Below the pieces are notes generated by a model. It was not told where the DNA came from, ran no database searches, and saw only the letters and a program-made list of their open reading frames with translations. Of a stretch of 64,000 nt of DNA, positions 44,464 to 54,000 are shown piece after piece. A program made the translations under genes and the position numbers. Origin of the DNA: Thiobacillus denitrificans ATCC 25259 (GTDB lineage Bacteria; Pseudomonadota; Gammaproteobacteria; Burkholderiales; Thiobacillaceae); contig NC_007404.1 in the NCBI RefSeq assembly GCF_000012745.1, forward strand, positions 1,674,001-1,738,000, in the 5' to 3' direction. The number at the start of each line of letters is the position of its first letter. Position 1 is the first letter of the stretch.

Positions 44464-45246
44464 TCAGAGCTGGGTCAGACGCTGCAGCATCTGGTCGGAA
44501 GTCTGGATCGCCTTGCTGTTGATTTCATAGGCGCGCTGCGTCTGGATCATGTTGACGAGCTCCTCGACGACGTTGACGTTCGACGTCTCGACGTAGCCCT
44601 GATTGAGCAGTCCGGCGCCGTTGCTGCCGGGCGCACTCGAACTGGGAGTGCCCGAGGCGGCGGTCTCCGCGTACAGGTTTTCGCCCAGGCTCTGCAGGCC
44701 GGCCGGGTTGACGAACATCGCGAGCTGCAGCGTGCCTATCGTGACCGGGGTCGCCGAACCCGGTTGCGTCACCGAGACGGTGCCGTCGCGGCCGATCGTC
44801 AGCGTCTGGGTATCAGCAGGAATCGTGATCGCGGGCTGCACCGCATAGCCGCTCGCCGTGACGAGCTGACCGTTGGCGTCGGCCATGAAGGAGCCGTCCC
44901 GCGTGTAGGACGTGGTGCCGTCCGGCATCAGGACCTGGAAGAAACCGTTGCCCTGGATCGCGACGTCCTTGGCGTTGCCGGTCTGCTGCAGGTTGCCCTG
45001 GGTGAAGATGCGCTCGGTCGCGACCGGCTTCACGCCCGTGCCGATCTGCAGGCCCGACGGCAGCTGGGTCTGCTCGGACGATTGCGCGCCGGGCTGGCGG
45101 ATCGTCTGGTAGAGCAGGTCCTCGAACACGGCGCGCGCGCGCTTGAAGCCGCTCGTGCTGACGTTGGCGAGGTTGTTGGAAATCACGTCCATCTGCGTCT
45201 GTTGCGCATCCAGACCGGTCTTGGCAATCCATAGCGAGCGAATCAT
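44464..45246 (-). CDS. flgG: Flagellar distal rod protein FlgG
   Basis: The protein has 260 residues, the standard length. The N-terminus ([29 protein letters not shown]) and C-terminus ([20 protein letters not shown]) form the rod family helices. It is the main component of the distal rod. AAGGAG lies seven bases before ATG 45246. It follows flgF after 40 bp. Confidence 0.97.
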   Translation of the reverse strand: MIRSLWIAKTGLDAQQTQMDVISNNLANVSTSGFKRARAVFEDLLYQTIRQPGAQSSEQTQLPSGLQIGTGVKPVATERIFTQGNLQQTGNAKDVAIQGNGFFQVLMPDGTTSYTRDGSFMADANGQLVTASGYAVQPAITIPADTQTLTIGRDGTVSVTQPGSATPVTIGTLQLAMFVNPAGLQSLGENLYAETAASGTPSSSAPGSNGAGLLNQGYVETSNVNVVEELVNMIQTQRAYEINSKAIQTSDQMLQRLTQL

Positions 45247-45286
45247 CTCGGCTCCTTCAATTGGTCGAAAGGCGTTGCCGCCGGGC

Positions 45287-46027
45287 TCAGCTCATGCTCA
45301 GCAGCTGGGCTGCCTTGCTGTCGTTGTTCTCGGCGTGCTGCAAGAGCTTCATGTGCATGTCGAACTGGCGCGCAAGCGAAATCATGTTGACCATCTCGTC
45401 GACGACGTTGACGTTGGACGACTCGAGCGCCCCGCCGATCAACGCGACTTTCGGATCGACGTCGGCCGCGCCGCCGTCCTTGAGGCGGAACAGGCCGTCG
45501 TCACCGCGCACGAGATCGCCTGCCGGCGGGTTCACGAGCTTCATGCGCCCGATCGACGTCAGGCCTGTCGCCGCCGAGCCGTCGGGCACGAGCGAAATCG
45601 TGCCGTCCTTGCCGACCGCGACGTTACGGCCTGGCGGGATCGAGAGCGGTCCGCCGTCGCCCATCACCTGAAGCCCGTCGCGCGTCAGCAGCACGCCGTT
45701 CTCGTCGAGCTTGAGGCTGCCGTTGCGCGTGTAGGCCTCGCTGCCATCGGGGGCCTGCACCGCGATCCAGCCGTCGCCCTGCACGGCCATGTCGAGTTCG
45801 CGCCCGGTGTGCTGGATCGCGCCGGAGCGGAAGTCGCTGCCCGTGGTCGAGTCGACGACGAAGGCCCGCGTCGGCAGGATCGCGCCCTGCACCGGCACCG
45901 CGCGGAACTGGTCGATCTGTGCGCGAAAGCCCGTCGTCGTCGCGTTCGCGAGGTTGTGCGAAGTCGTCGCCTGCTGCTCGAGCGCGTGCTTGGCGCCGGT
46001 CATGGCGGTGTAGATCAGACGGTCCAT
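45287..46027 (-). CDS. flgF: Flagellar proximal rod protein FlgF
   Basis: The protein has 246 residues. It shares the rod family N-terminus ([26 protein letters not shown]) and the C-terminal [20 protein letters not shown]. It is shorter than FlgG and lies between flgE and flgG as usual. GGGGGA precedes ATG 46027. Confidence 0.96.
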   Translation of the reverse strand: MDRLIYTAMTGAKHALEQQATTSHNLANATTTGFRAQIDQFRAVPVQGAILPTRAFVVDSTTGSDFRSGAIQHTGRELDMAVQGDGWIAVQAPDGSEAYTRNGSLKLDENGVLLTRDGLQVMGDGGPLSIPPGRNVAVGKDGTISLVPDGSAATGLTSIGRMKLVNPPAGDLVRGDDGLFRLKDGGAADVDPKVALIGGALESSNVNVVDEMVNMISLARQFDMHMKLLQHAENNDSKAAQLLSMS

Positions 46028-46052
46028 ACGGTCCCCCTAGTGCGGCACGTGG

Positions 46053-47270
46053 TTAACGCAGATTCACCAGCGTCTGCAGCACGGCGTCCTGCGACTTGAT
46101 CGTCTGTGCGTTCGCCTGGTAGACGCGCTGCGCCGTGATCATGTTGACGAGTTCGGCGGTCAGGTCGACGTTCGAATCCTCGACCGCCGAGGACTGCAGC
46201 ACGCCGAGCCCGCCGGAGTCGGGCGTGCCGACCAGCGGCGTGCCCGAGGTCGCGGTCTCGGTCCACAGGTTGTTGCCCATCTGCTGCAGGCCGTTCGGGT
46301 TCGCGAAATTCGCGAGCACGACCTGGCCGAGCACGGCCGACTGGCCGTTGGTGTAGCGGCCGAGGATCGTGCCGTCGGCGCCGATGTTGAAGCCGGCCAG
46401 GCGGCCCGAGGTGTAGCCGTCCTGGTTGAGCGTGTTGACGCTGAAGGCCGAACCGAACTGCGTCGTGCCGGTGAAGTCGAACGCGGCCGTGATCGGATTG
46501 GCGCCGGTCGTCACCGGCGCGGTCACGGTGAACTGGCCACCCCCGGTCAGTGCGCCGCTGCCGTTGAACGTGAGCGTACTCACGGGCGTGCCGGCGGCCG
46601 GAATCGGCGTCCCGTCGCTAGCCGCATAGACGTTCCAGGTGCCCGCAGCCGTCTTGACGTAATAGGTCTGCAGCGTGTGCTGATTGCCGAGGCTGTCGTA
46701 GACCGAGGCTGCGGTCGAGCTGTGGTAGGTGGTCGGATCGTTCATGTCGAACGAGGCCGCTGGCAGCGCCGTTCCGGTCGAGTCTAGGTTCAGCACGGCA
46801 TTGACTTCGCTGGTGGCCTGTGGCGTGAGGTCGGCCGTGTTGATCGCGAGCGGCGCCGGGGCGCCGGTCGAGAGGACACCCGAGGCGTTCGCCGTGTAGC
46901 CGGTGAGCTTGCCGCCGGTCGGATTGACGATGTAGCCGTTCTTGTCGAGCTGGAACTGGCCGTTGCGCTGGTAGGCGATCTCGCCGCCGTTGTCCATGCG
47001 GAAAAAGCCACCGCCGTTAATCGCCATGTCGAGCGGATTGTTGGTCGAGGTGATGTTGCCCTGCGTGAACTGCTGAGCGACCTGCGCGACCTTGACGCCG
47101 ATGCCGATGCTCGAGCCGCCCGCGCCGGTCAGCGAGTTGGCGTAGACGTCGGCAAACTGTGCCTGCGACTGCTTGAAGCCGACCGTGCTGGCGTTGGAGA
47201 CGTTGTTGCCGATGACGTCCAGATTTTTGGCGGCGGCGTTGAGGCCGCTCAAACCCTGCTGAAAACTCAT
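46053..47270 (-). CDS. flgE: Flagellar hook protein FlgE
   Basis: The protein has 405 residues. It forms the flexible hook. The N-terminal SFQQGLSGLNAAAKNLDVIGNNVSNA and C-terminal DLTAELVNMITAQRVYQANA helices are conserved; the middle is a beta-rich region with Thr/Gly. AAGGAGC lies before ATG 47270. It follows flgD after 49 bp. Length and motifs are normal. Confidence 0.97.
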   Translation of the reverse strand: MSFQQGLSGLNAAAKNLDVIGNNVSNASTVGFKQSQAQFADVYANSLTGAGGSSIGIGVKVAQVAQQFTQGNITSTNNPLDMAINGGGFFRMDNGGEIAYQRNGQFQLDKNGYIVNPTGGKLTGYTANASGVLSTGAPAPLAINTADLTPQATSEVNAVLNLDSTGTALPAASFDMNDPTTYHSSTAASVYDSLGNQHTLQTYYVKTAAGTWNVYAASDGTPIPAAGTPVSTLTFNGSGALTGGGQFTVTAPVTTGANPITAAFDFTGTTQFGSAFSVNTLNQDGYTSGRLAGFNIGADGTILGRYTNGQSAVLGQVVLANFANPNGLQQMGNNLWTETATSGTPLVGTPDSGGLGVLQSSAVEDSNVDLTAELVNMITAQRVYQANAQTIKSQDAVLQTLVNLR

Positions 47271-47319
47271 GTTGTGCTCCTTGTTGTGGTGACCGGCAGC
47301 CTGCTGCCGCCTTGCGGGA

Positions 47320-47985
47320 TCAGAAGATCTCTCGAATGTCGGCGTAGCCGACGCTGCCGTTTCCTGCCAGATTGAGTTGCACGCCCTCGCTGTTCTGCGA
47401 CACGCTGTTCACCAGGCCGACGTTGAGCGCGATGCTGCTCTGCGCCTGACCGCCTTGCACGGCGCTGACCTTGAAGCTGTAGGCGCCGGCCGGTGCGACG
47501 GCGCCGCTGCCCGTCAACCCGTCCCAGGCGACGACGTTGACACCCGCATCGCGCGGGCCGAGGTCGACGCTGCGAACAAGGTTGCCGCCCGCATCATGGA
47601 TGTCGAGCGTGACCTTGTCGGCCGGTCGCGTCAGTTCGAATCCCATGAGGTTCTCGAGCTGGCCCGGACCGACCGCATTGCCCGGCACGAGCACGGCGTG
47701 ACCGATCAGGTTGGCCGCCTGCGACATCTGGCTCGCGCCCATGCTCGATGCCAGCGCTTCGAGGCTCTTGTTCATGTTCTCGATGCCCTCGACCGTCGAC
47801 AGCTGCGCCATCTGGCTCGTGACCTCGGCGTTGTCGAGCGGATTGAGCGGATCCTGGTTCTTCATCTGCGCGACCAGGAGACTCAGGAAGCGGTCCTGCG
47901 TGTCGCTCGACCCGCTTTTTGAAGTCTTGGCCGCTTCGGCGCCGAACAGGCTGCCGACCGAGCTCGCGTCTTGTACCGTACTCAT
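47320..47985 (-). CDS. flgD: Flagellar hook capping/assembly protein FlgD
   Basis: The protein has 221 residues. FlgD caps the growing hook. The N-terminal half carries DRFLSLLVAQMKNQDPLNPLDNAEVTSQMAQLSTVEGI, the hallmark of the family. The C-terminal half is a FlgD Ig-like/tudor-type domain (WDGLTGSGAVAPAGAYSFKV). GAGGAC precedes ATG 47985. It lies between flgC and flgE. Confidence 0.96.
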   Translation of the reverse strand: MSTVQDASSVGSLFGAEAAKTSKSGSSDTQDRFLSLLVAQMKNQDPLNPLDNAEVTSQMAQLSTVEGIENMNKSLEALASSMGASQMSQAANLIGHAVLVPGNAVGPGQLENLMGFELTRPADKVTLDIHDAGGNLVRSVDLGPRDAGVNVVAWDGLTGSGAVAPAGAYSFKVSAVQGGQAQSSIALNVGLVNSVSQNSEGVQLNLAGNGSVGYADIREIF

Positions 47986-48014
47986 GGTGTGTCCTCGTGA
48001 GGGTTTCAGGCGGG

Positions 48015-48419
48015 TCAGCTGCCCAGGTTCAGCGTCTTCAGCAACAGCGTCTTGGTGGTGTTCATCATCTCGACGTTGGACTGGTAGGAGCGCGACGCCG
48101 AAATCATGTTGACCATTTCCTCGACGACGTTGACGTTGGGCATCGTGACGTAGCCCTTGTCGTCGGCGAGCGGGTTCTTCGGGTCGTAGACCGTTTTCAT
48201 CGGCGACGGATCGTCGATGACGGCGGCGACGTTGACCCCGGTCGCGCCGTTATCGCCAACCGGTGCCGCGGCGAACACGACCTGTTTGGCCTTGTAGGGC
48301 TGGCCGTTCGCGCTGGTCGCGCTGTCGGCGTTGGCGAGATTGCTGGCGACGGTGTTGAGCCGCTGCGACTGGGCGTTCATCGCCGAGCCGGCGACGTTGA
48401 AGATGTTGAAGAGGGACAT
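48015..48419 (-). CDS. flgC: Flagellar proximal rod protein FlgC
   Basis: The protein has 134 residues, a normal size. The N-terminal motif ([27 protein letters not shown]) and the C-terminal [21 protein letters not shown] are conserved. It forms part of the proximal rod. AAGGAGG lies a few bases before ATG 48419. It follows flgB after 9 bp. Confidence 0.97.
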   Translation of the reverse strand: MSLFNIFNVAGSAMNAQSQRLNTVASNLANADSATSANGQPYKAKQVVFAAAPVGDNGATGVNVAAVIDDPSPMKTVYDPKNPLADDKGYVTMPNVNVVEEMVNMISASRSYQSNVEMMNTTKTLLLKTLNLGS

Positions 48420-48428
48420 GACGCCTCC

Positions 48429-48830
48429 TTATCCCTGGATCGCGGCCAGAAGGCCCTTGATCTGCTGGTTGAGCCGGGTCAGGTTGAACTCGTACTGGAT
48501 CGCGTTTTCGGCGAACGCCGCACGCTCGGCGTCGACGTCGACCGTGTTGCCGTCGACGCTGCCCTGCGCCGGGGTACGATATAGCAGCCCCGCGTCGGAG
48601 CCGCCGGCCTTGCCTGCCAGGTGACCCGGCGCCGTCGTCGCGAGCGCCGTACCGCCCGTCTGCGTACCCTGCAGCGCACCTTGCAGCGCAGTCTTGAAAT
48701 CGAGGTCGCGCGCCTTGTAATGCGGCGTGTCGGCGTTGGCGATATTGGACGCCAATACCTGCTGGCGCTGGTCGCGGACGCGCAGCGCCTGGGTATGGAA
48801 ATTCAACATCTCGTCGAGCCGGTTCAGCAT
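48429..48830 (-). CDS. flgB: Flagellar proximal rod protein FlgB
   Basis: The protein has 133 residues. Conserved elements: LDEMLNFHTQALRVRDQRQQVLASNIANADTP and a C-terminal AFAENAIQYEFNLTRLNQQIKGL. It is the first gene of flgBCDEFGHIJ on the minus strand. GAGGGG precedes ATG 48830. The 168-bp gap to divergent flgA must hold the promoters of both groups, but no convincing sigma-54 or FliA match with correct spacing was found there. Confidence 0.96.
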   Translation of the reverse strand: MLNRLDEMLNFHTQALRVRDQRQQVLASNIANADTPHYKARDLDFKTALQGALQGTQTGGTALATTAPGHLAGKAGGSDAGLLYRTPAQGSVDGNTVDVDAERAAFAENAIQYEFNLTRLNQQIKGLLAAIQG

Positions 48831-48998
48831 GGTCGTCCCCTCATCCGGGCCGCAGGCCCTTTTACGATGACTGCATCCTAGACACGCCCCTGTCCATCCA
48901 ATCTAACGATAAGCGGCAAAAAGGCCCCTCATTTCCCCCCTTGCGAAACGGCCTGGCTTCCTAGAATGCTCGGTGTGGAAAGCCGAGGAGGCATCGAG

Positions 48999-49712
48999 AT
49001 GGCGAGCGCATCATCTTCCGTGGGCAAATGGCTGCGCGCGACCGCGGCGGCCGTCGCGGCGTGCGGGCTCGCCGGCAACGCGAACGCTGCGGCGCAGCAG
49101 GACCCGGCGGCCGTGCAGGCCCAGGCCGAACGTTTTCTGAAAATGCAGAGCAGCGGCCTGCCCGGGACGCTGACCGTCGAGGTCAAGCCGCCGCGTGCGG
49201 CCCTACCCGCGTGCGCGAGCCTCGAGGCGTTTCAAACGGCCGGGGCCCGCAGCATCGGTCGCACGACCGTCGGCGTGCGCTGCCTCGCGCCGCAAAGCTG
49301 GACGGTCTACCTGGGGGCCGACGTGCGGCTGATCGCGGCCTATGCCGTGACGCGCCACCCGGTGCCCGCCAACCACGTGCTGACCGAAGCCGATCTCACG
49401 CTTCGCGAAGGCAATCTCGGCAACCTGCCGACCGACGTCGCGCGCGACGTGGGCGCGCTGCTCGGCTACCGCACGGTATCGGGCCTCGCTGCCGGCGCGC
49501 CCTTGCGCGCCGCGCTCTTGCGCGCGCCGCTCGCCGTGCAACAAGGCCAGACGACGCGCCTCGTGCTCAACGGACCGGGGTTTTCCGTGCAAACCGAAGG
49601 CCAGGCGCTCGCCAACGCCGGGCGCGGCGAGCGCGTGCGCGTGAAGACCCGCTCGGGGCAGGTCGTCAGTGGCGTCGCACAGGACGGCCAGCAGGTCGTC
49701 GTCGCGTTTTGA
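48999..49712 (+). CDS. flgA: Flagellar P-ring assembly chaperone FlgA
   Basis: The protein has 237 residues. The ATG at 48999 is chosen because GAGGAGG lies seven bases upstream, although an upstream ATG at 48966 is in frame. A signal peptide ends ANANA; the mature periplasmic protein contains a SAF-type domain (ADVRLIAAYAVTRHPVPANHVLTEADL) and the C-terminal VRVKTRSGQVVSGVAQDGQ. FlgA assists P-ring formation. It is divergent from flgB and followed by flgM. Confidence 0.95.
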   Translation: MASASSSVGKWLRATAAAVAACGLAGNANAAAQQDPAAVQAQAERFLKMQSSGLPGTLTVEVKPPRAALPACASLEAFQTAGARSIGRTTVGVRCLAPQSWTVYLGADVRLIAAYAVTRHPVPANHVLTEADLTLREGNLGNLPTDVARDVGALLGYRTVSGLAAGAPLRAALLRAPLAVQQGQTTRLVLNGPGFSVQTEGQALANAGRGERVRVKTRSGQVVSGVAQDGQQVVVAF

Positions 49713-49809
49713 AGGCGCGAATCATGGCTACAGGATTTCGCGATATCGACGTTACTGAGAGTGTTTCGGACGCGCTGCCCGCGCCGTTCGTCAACCACAG
49801 GAATTCGCC

Positions 49810-50106
49810 ATGAAAATCGATCCCGGCGCGCAGCCGATCCCGCTACCCTCCATCGACAACCGACCAGCTCAGGCACGGGCCAACGGACACGCGTCAACCG
49901 CCCCGCAAACCGACGTCACGCTGAGCCCGCAGGCGACGCAGTTGAAGCAGCTCGAAAGCCAGCTCGCGGCGATCCCGGTCGTCGACCGCGCCCGCGTCGA
50001 CAGCATCAAGCAAGCCATTGCATCGGGCCAGTACACCATCGATACCGCAAACATCGCCGAAGGCCTGCTCGATTCCGTCAAGGAGATGCTCCGTGCCGCC
50101 AAGTGA
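49810..50106 (+). CDS. flgM: Anti-sigma-28 factor FlgM
   Basis: The protein has 98 residues. FlgM binds FliA and is exported when the hook is complete, releasing late gene expression. The C-terminal half contains the sigma-binding helices VDRARVDSIKQAIASGQYTID and IAEGLLDSVKEML. AGGAA precedes ATG 49810. It lies between flgA and flgN as in enterics. Its presence supports reading the FliA boxes in this window as functional. fliA itself is outside the window. Confidence 0.95.
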   Translation: MKIDPGAQPIPLPSIDNRPAQARANGHASTAPQTDVTLSPQATQLKQLESQLAAIPVVDRARVDSIKQAIASGQYTIDTANIAEGLLDSVKEMLRAAK

Positions 50107-50569
50107 GTCTTCGCTGTCCGCCGGCCTCAAGGCGGAAGTCGCCGCTTGGCAGGCCCTGCTAAACGTTCTGGCGGAGGAGGAACGCGCGCTGGTCGACGGC
50201 GAAGCCGATCACCTCGCGCAGTTGAACGCGTCCAAGCTGAGTCAGTTGCAGAATCTCGGCAAACTCGCCAGCGCGCGCCAAGCCGATCTGCTCGCCGCCG
50301 GCTGCACCGCCGACCGCGCCGGAATGGACAGCTGGCTCGCGCAACATGGCGACCCCGAATCACGGGACCGCTGGCAGGAACTGTGCGACCTGGAAGGACA
50401 GGCCCGGGCGATGAACGAGCGCATCGGCGCGCTGATCGATCTGCGACTCGCCTCCACTCGCCAGGCACTCAACGTGCTGGTTCACGCCGCGACCCATCAG
50501 AATGGGCTTTACGACCAGGCGGGACTCGCGGTTGCCGCGCGCACGGGAAAACCGCTCACCGCCGCCTGA
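50093..50569 (+). CDS. flgN: Flagellar export chaperone FlgN
   Basis: The protein has 158 residues and starts at GTG 50093 with AAGGAG eight bases upstream, overlapping the flgM end. It is a helical protein (LKAEVAAWQALLNVLAEEERALV) matching FlgN, the chaperone of FlgK and FlgL. The C-terminal part (NVLVHAATHQNGLYDQAGL) resembles the usual N-x-x-YxxxG ending. The gene converges with mnmC; only 33 bp separate them. Confidence 0.92.
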   Translation: MPPSESSLSAGLKAEVAAWQALLNVLAEEERALVDGEADHLAQLNASKLSQLQNLGKLASARQADLLAAGCTADRAGMDSWLAQHGDPESRDRWQELCDLEGQARAMNERIGALIDLRLASTRQALNVLVHAATHQNGLYDQAGLAVAARTGKPLTAA

Positions 50570-50602
50570 TCCGCTGCGGCAACGCCACGGCCCAGTTTCG
50601 CT

Positions 50603-52453
50603 TCAGGCCGTCTTTCTGTTGCCGGCAAACCGCGCCGGCGCGATTCCTCGCATCAACTCGGCTTCCAAAGGCAGCGGCTGGCCGGTGATCAGGTCGGCAA
50701 GCGCCTCCCCGAGCAGCCCCGCCCAGACGACGCCGCGCGAGGCGTAACCCGCCGCCACATACAACCCCGGTTGTCCATCGACTGCCCCGACGAGCGGCAG
50801 GCGATCCGGCAGGGTCGCGCGCAGCGAGGCGCGGCCGCTCACCTCATTCGACACGAATCGCTGAGTAGCGCCGGGCAGAATGGCCTCGAGGCGCGCGAGA
50901 TTGGCGACGTCGCTCGCCGCGCGCGGCGCGGTGTCGTCGTCGTTCTCCTTGTACCCTTCAGGATGTTCGTAAGTCGCGCCGACCAGCGGCCCGGCGGCCC
51001 CCGGCGCGACGTAGCCTTCGCGCGCGATCACACGGGCGATTTCCGGCAGGCTGCCCGCCGGCAGTTGCGTGACCTGCCCGCGCACAGTGTGGAGCGGCCA
51101 GGCTTGACCGAGGGCGAGACGCGACGCGTCGCGTGCGTTGGCGAGCACGACCGCGTCGGCTTCGGCTAGCGCGTGGCCTTCGCGATCCAGGATCTGCCAG
51201 CCGTTCGAGACCGCTTGGAGACGCCCGACCGCCCGATTGGTCTGCAAGCCGATGCCGGGGTGGTCGAGCCAGGCGCGGCACAGGCTTCCGGGCACGACCC
51301 AGCCCGCCGCCGAGTAGAACGTGCCGGGCGCGGCGACGGACCAGTGCGCGAGTTCGCGCGCCTCGCCCAAGTCCACCCAGCGCGCGTAATCGGCCGGGAG
51401 GGCAATCTCGGCCAAGGCCTGCTGCTGCTTCGCGGCGGTCGCCGCGTCGCGCGCGAGGTGCAGGACGCCGCAACGCGCCCATTGCACGCACTCGCCGAGC
51501 GCGGCCCACGCGCGCAGATCGTGAAGGAAAGCCGCCCGTGTGAGGCGCGTCGCGCGGTTGTCGTCGCGCGAAATCAGCGGCCGGAACACTGCGACCGGAT
51601 TGCCCGAAGCCCCCTCGGCCGGCGCGGTTGCGCGCTCGAGCAGCGTTACCGACACGCCGCGGTCGACCAGCGCGCGCGCTGCCGCCGCGCCCGCGACGCC
51701 GCCGCCGATGACCGCGACATGCCGGGGGGCAGCGGACACCTCCGCGCGTGATCGGCCTGCGAAACGCGCGCTCATGCAATGACGCTTGCGGCCGTAGCCG
51801 CGACGTTTTTCGCAGGCGAAGCCGGCTTGGGTCAGCCCCTGTAACACCGGCGCCGCGACGGTGTAGGTCGCGGCCGTTGCCCCCGGGTTCGCGAGCCACG
51901 CCAGGGTTTCAAATAATTGGGGTTGCCACAGATCCGTGTTGCGGTCGGGGGCGAAGCCGTCGAGATAGAACGCGTCCACGCGCGCCTCGACCTCGTGCAG
52001 GCATTCCGCCGCCTCGCCGAGCATCAGCGTGAGCTGCACGCGGCCGCCGTCGAGCGCGACGCGGTGGAATCCCGGCAGAAGCATGGGCCAATTGCCGCGC
52101 AGCACCTCGGACAGCTCAGCGAATTCGGGCCATTGCGCGTGAATGCGGGCGAGGTCGGCCGCCTGGAACGGGTGTTTTTCGACCGACAGGAAATGCAGCC
52201 GCGACGGCCGGGCGGGGTCGTCACGCCACGCCGCCCAGGTCGCGAGAAAATTCAGCCCGGTGCCGAAACCGGTCTCGAGCACGACGAAGCTGTCGCGGCC
52301 GGCCCAGGCGGCGGGCAGGCCGCAGCCGGCAAGAAAGACATGGCGGGCCTGGCCGGGGCCGCCGTCGGCAGAATGGTAAACGTCGCCGTAGGCCGCGGAA
52401 TACGGGACGCCGTCGCGGAATTCGAGTCGGGCGGGGACGATGGTTCTGAGCAT
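50603..52453 (-). CDS. mnmC: Bifunctional tRNA 5-methylaminomethyl-2-thiouridine biosynthesis protein MnmC
   Basis: The protein has 616 residues. The N-terminal methyltransferase domain (VLETGFGTGLNFLATW, EARVDAFYLDGFAPDRNTDLW) performs the SAM-dependent last step. The C-terminal FAD-dependent domain (HVAVIGGGVAGAAAARALVD, starting about residue 245) removes the carboxymethyl group from cmnm5(s2)U34. The order methyltransferase then oxidase and the length fit bifunctional MnmC. The start at 52453 (LRTIVPARLEFRDGVPYS) is preferred over upstream in-frame ATGs because the conserved domain begins there. It is a housekeeping gene that ends the flagellar block. Confidence 0.93.
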   Translation of the reverse strand: MLRTIVPARLEFRDGVPYSAAYGDVYHSADGGPGQARHVFLAGCGLPAAWAGRDSFVVLETGFGTGLNFLATWAAWRDDPARPSRLHFLSVEKHPFQAADLARIHAQWPEFAELSEVLRGNWPMLLPGFHRVALDGGRVQLTLMLGEAAECLHEVEARVDAFYLDGFAPDRNTDLWQPQLFETLAWLANPGATAATYTVAAPVLQGLTQAGFACEKRRGYGRKRHCMSARFAGRSRAEVSAAPRHVAVIGGGVAGAAAARALVDRGVSVTLLERATAPAEGASGNPVAVFRPLISRDDNRATRLTRAAFLHDLRAWAALGECVQWARCGVLHLARDAATAAKQQQALAEIALPADYARWVDLGEARELAHWSVAAPGTFYSAAGWVVPGSLCRAWLDHPGIGLQTNRAVGRLQAVSNGWQILDREGHALAEADAVVLANARDASRLALGQAWPLHTVRGQVTQLPAGSLPEIARVIAREGYVAPGAAGPLVGATYEHPEGYKENDDDTAPRAASDVANLARLEAILPGATQRFVSNEVSGRASLRATLPDRLPLVGAVDGQPGLYVAAGYASRGVVWAGLLGEALADLITGQPLPLEAELMRGIAPARFAGNRKTA

Positions 52454-52738
52454 GGGCCGCAATGTTACATCGGCGCGTCCGCTCCTTTTCCCCCGGGTGA
52501 CTCCCGGTGGCGCGGCCATATCGCACGACCCATCGAACTGAGTTTGGGGGAATCTGCGCGGCTATGACTCAGGGCCGGTTGCCCTAGTCCTACAAGAGGT
52601 CGCGCGCTCGGCCTATACGCTTGCGCGCGTGCCGCGGATACAGTCTGAACTGCGCCGCAAGGCAAGCTGCGTGGCCGGAGCACCAGAATCCGCGCAGAAG
52701 GGAATCGTCACGGTGTCACTTTTTTAAGGAGCCTTCCC

Positions 52739-53173
52739 ATGAATGGAACCCGTATCGCAACGATCGCCTTTGCCGCCAGCCTCGCGCTCTTTGCTGCCGG
52801 CTGCGATCGCAACAACGAAGCTACCGAGAACGACGCCGTCGACGTCGGCGAAGCAGAAACCCCCGCTTCGAGCGGCTCAGCCGGCAGCGTCGGGAGCACC
52901 TTGGGCGACACGGCCGACCGGGCCGGCCAGGCGATTGACGACGCGGCCGTCACGACCGCGGTCAAAGGGAAATATCTTGCCGACGATACGCTCAAAGGCC
53001 TCGATATTTCGGTCGATACCGAGCAAGGAACCGTCACGTTGACCGGGGCGGTGCAGGACGACGCGGCGAAGCAACGCGCGACCGAGATCGCACAGGGCGT
53101 CGACGGCGTCGTCAACGTGGACAACCAGCTTACGATCCAGGGGAGCGACGATCAGGCGGCCACCGACCGCTGA
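52739..53173 (+). CDS. BON-domain lipoprotein (OsmY-like)
   Basis: The protein has 144 residues. The signal peptide has a lipobox (FAAGC, Cys21), so it is a lipoprotein. An acidic Ser/Gly linker is followed by one BON domain (about 66-135, VTTAVKGKYLADDTLKGLDISV to TEIAQGVDGVVNVDNQLTI). BON domains bind phospholipids or other envelope components, and such proteins are often stress-induced. AAGGAG precedes ATG 52739. It stands alone and converges with the flavin reductase-like gene; regulation is not visible. Confidence 0.9.
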   Translation: MNGTRIATIAFAASLALFAAGCDRNNEATENDAVDVGEAETPASSGSAGSVGSTLGDTADRAGQAIDDAAVTTAVKGKYLADDTLKGLDISVDTEQGTVTLTGAVQDDAAKQRATEIAQGVDGVVNVDNQLTIQGSDDQAATDR

Positions 53174-53236
53174 GCTTGGGACGGCGGTCGTACGCGAGTC
53201 GCCGGCGGCACTCCCCAGTGAACACCTCGGGGCGTG

Positions 53237-53749
53237 CTAGTCGCCCAATCGGTCGGGAAGGAGTTCGTTGCTGCCGTCGAGGTCGCCGAGTTCGTCGTAG
53301 CGAAGCGGCCTCCCCCGTGGCTGCAGAAACTCCCCGCCCGTCACCTCGGCCAGGATCACCACGTGATCGCCGGCCGGCAGCTTGCTGATCACCCGGCAGT
53401 CGAAGTAGGACAAGCCTTCGTCGAGCACAGGCGCGCCCGATACCGAGTCGTGCCATGCGACGCCGGCGAGCTTGTCGTCGTCCTTCGCGCTGAGATTGCC
53501 GAAACGATCGGCGAGCGCCGCTTGATCGCTCTGCAGCACCGTCACCGCAAAGATGCCGCCCGCGATCAGCAGCGGGTAGGACGCGTTGCCCGGATTGACG
53601 GCAAGCGCGAGCATCGGCGGCTGCAGCGACACCTGCATGACCGACGACGCCGTGAAGGCGTTATACCGTCCGTCGTCGACGACGCCGACGACGTAGACAC
53701 CCTGGGTGAGCGTCATGAACAGGCGTTTGACAGGATTCTCAAGGCTCAC
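53237..53749 (-). CDS. Flavin reductase-like (FMN-binding split barrel) protein
   Basis: The protein has 170 residues. It starts at GTG 53749 with a GGGGGAG stretch upstream. Motifs typical of the flavin reductase family are seen: YVVGVVDDGRYNAFTASSVMQVSLQPPMLALAVN, then FAVTVLQSDQAALADRFGN and HVVILAEVTGG. Members reduce FMN with NAD(P)H or act as FMN-binding partners. It is downstream, on the same strand, of a small acidic protein and of the qmo-hdr operon, but a terminator precedes that group, so a functional link is only suggestive. Confidence 0.85.
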   Translation of the reverse strand: MSLENPVKRLFMTLTQGVYVVGVVDDGRYNAFTASSVMQVSLQPPMLALAVNPGNASYPLLIAGGIFAVTVLQSDQAALADRFGNLSAKDDDKLAGVAWHDSVSGAPVLDEGLSYFDCRVISKLPAGDHVVILAEVTGGEFLQPRGRPLRYDELGDLDGSNELLPDRLGD

Positions 53750-54000
53750 GGCCGCTCCCCCGCTGGATGGAAAACTCACGCCGCATCGGCGTTCGCCGGA
53801 CCGCGGGTTCACGCCGCGCGCGACGTCGAACGGCAATCAAAGCGCGTGTAGCGAGAGTGTGACGGACATGCGCGGGGGAGCGCATCGGCAGCGACCGAAA
53901 GCGGCGTAGGACGATTCTTTGGTGAGCGAGCAGCATGCCCGGAACCCGCCAGCGCTTGCTCGGGCCTGCCCGGGATCCGCTTACCGCGGTGGCGCCGAAT

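Noticed and set aside
48951-48972. TGGC...TGCT upstream of flgA as a sigma-54 promoter
   Set aside because: The distance between GG and GC is one base too long for a functional -24/-12 element.
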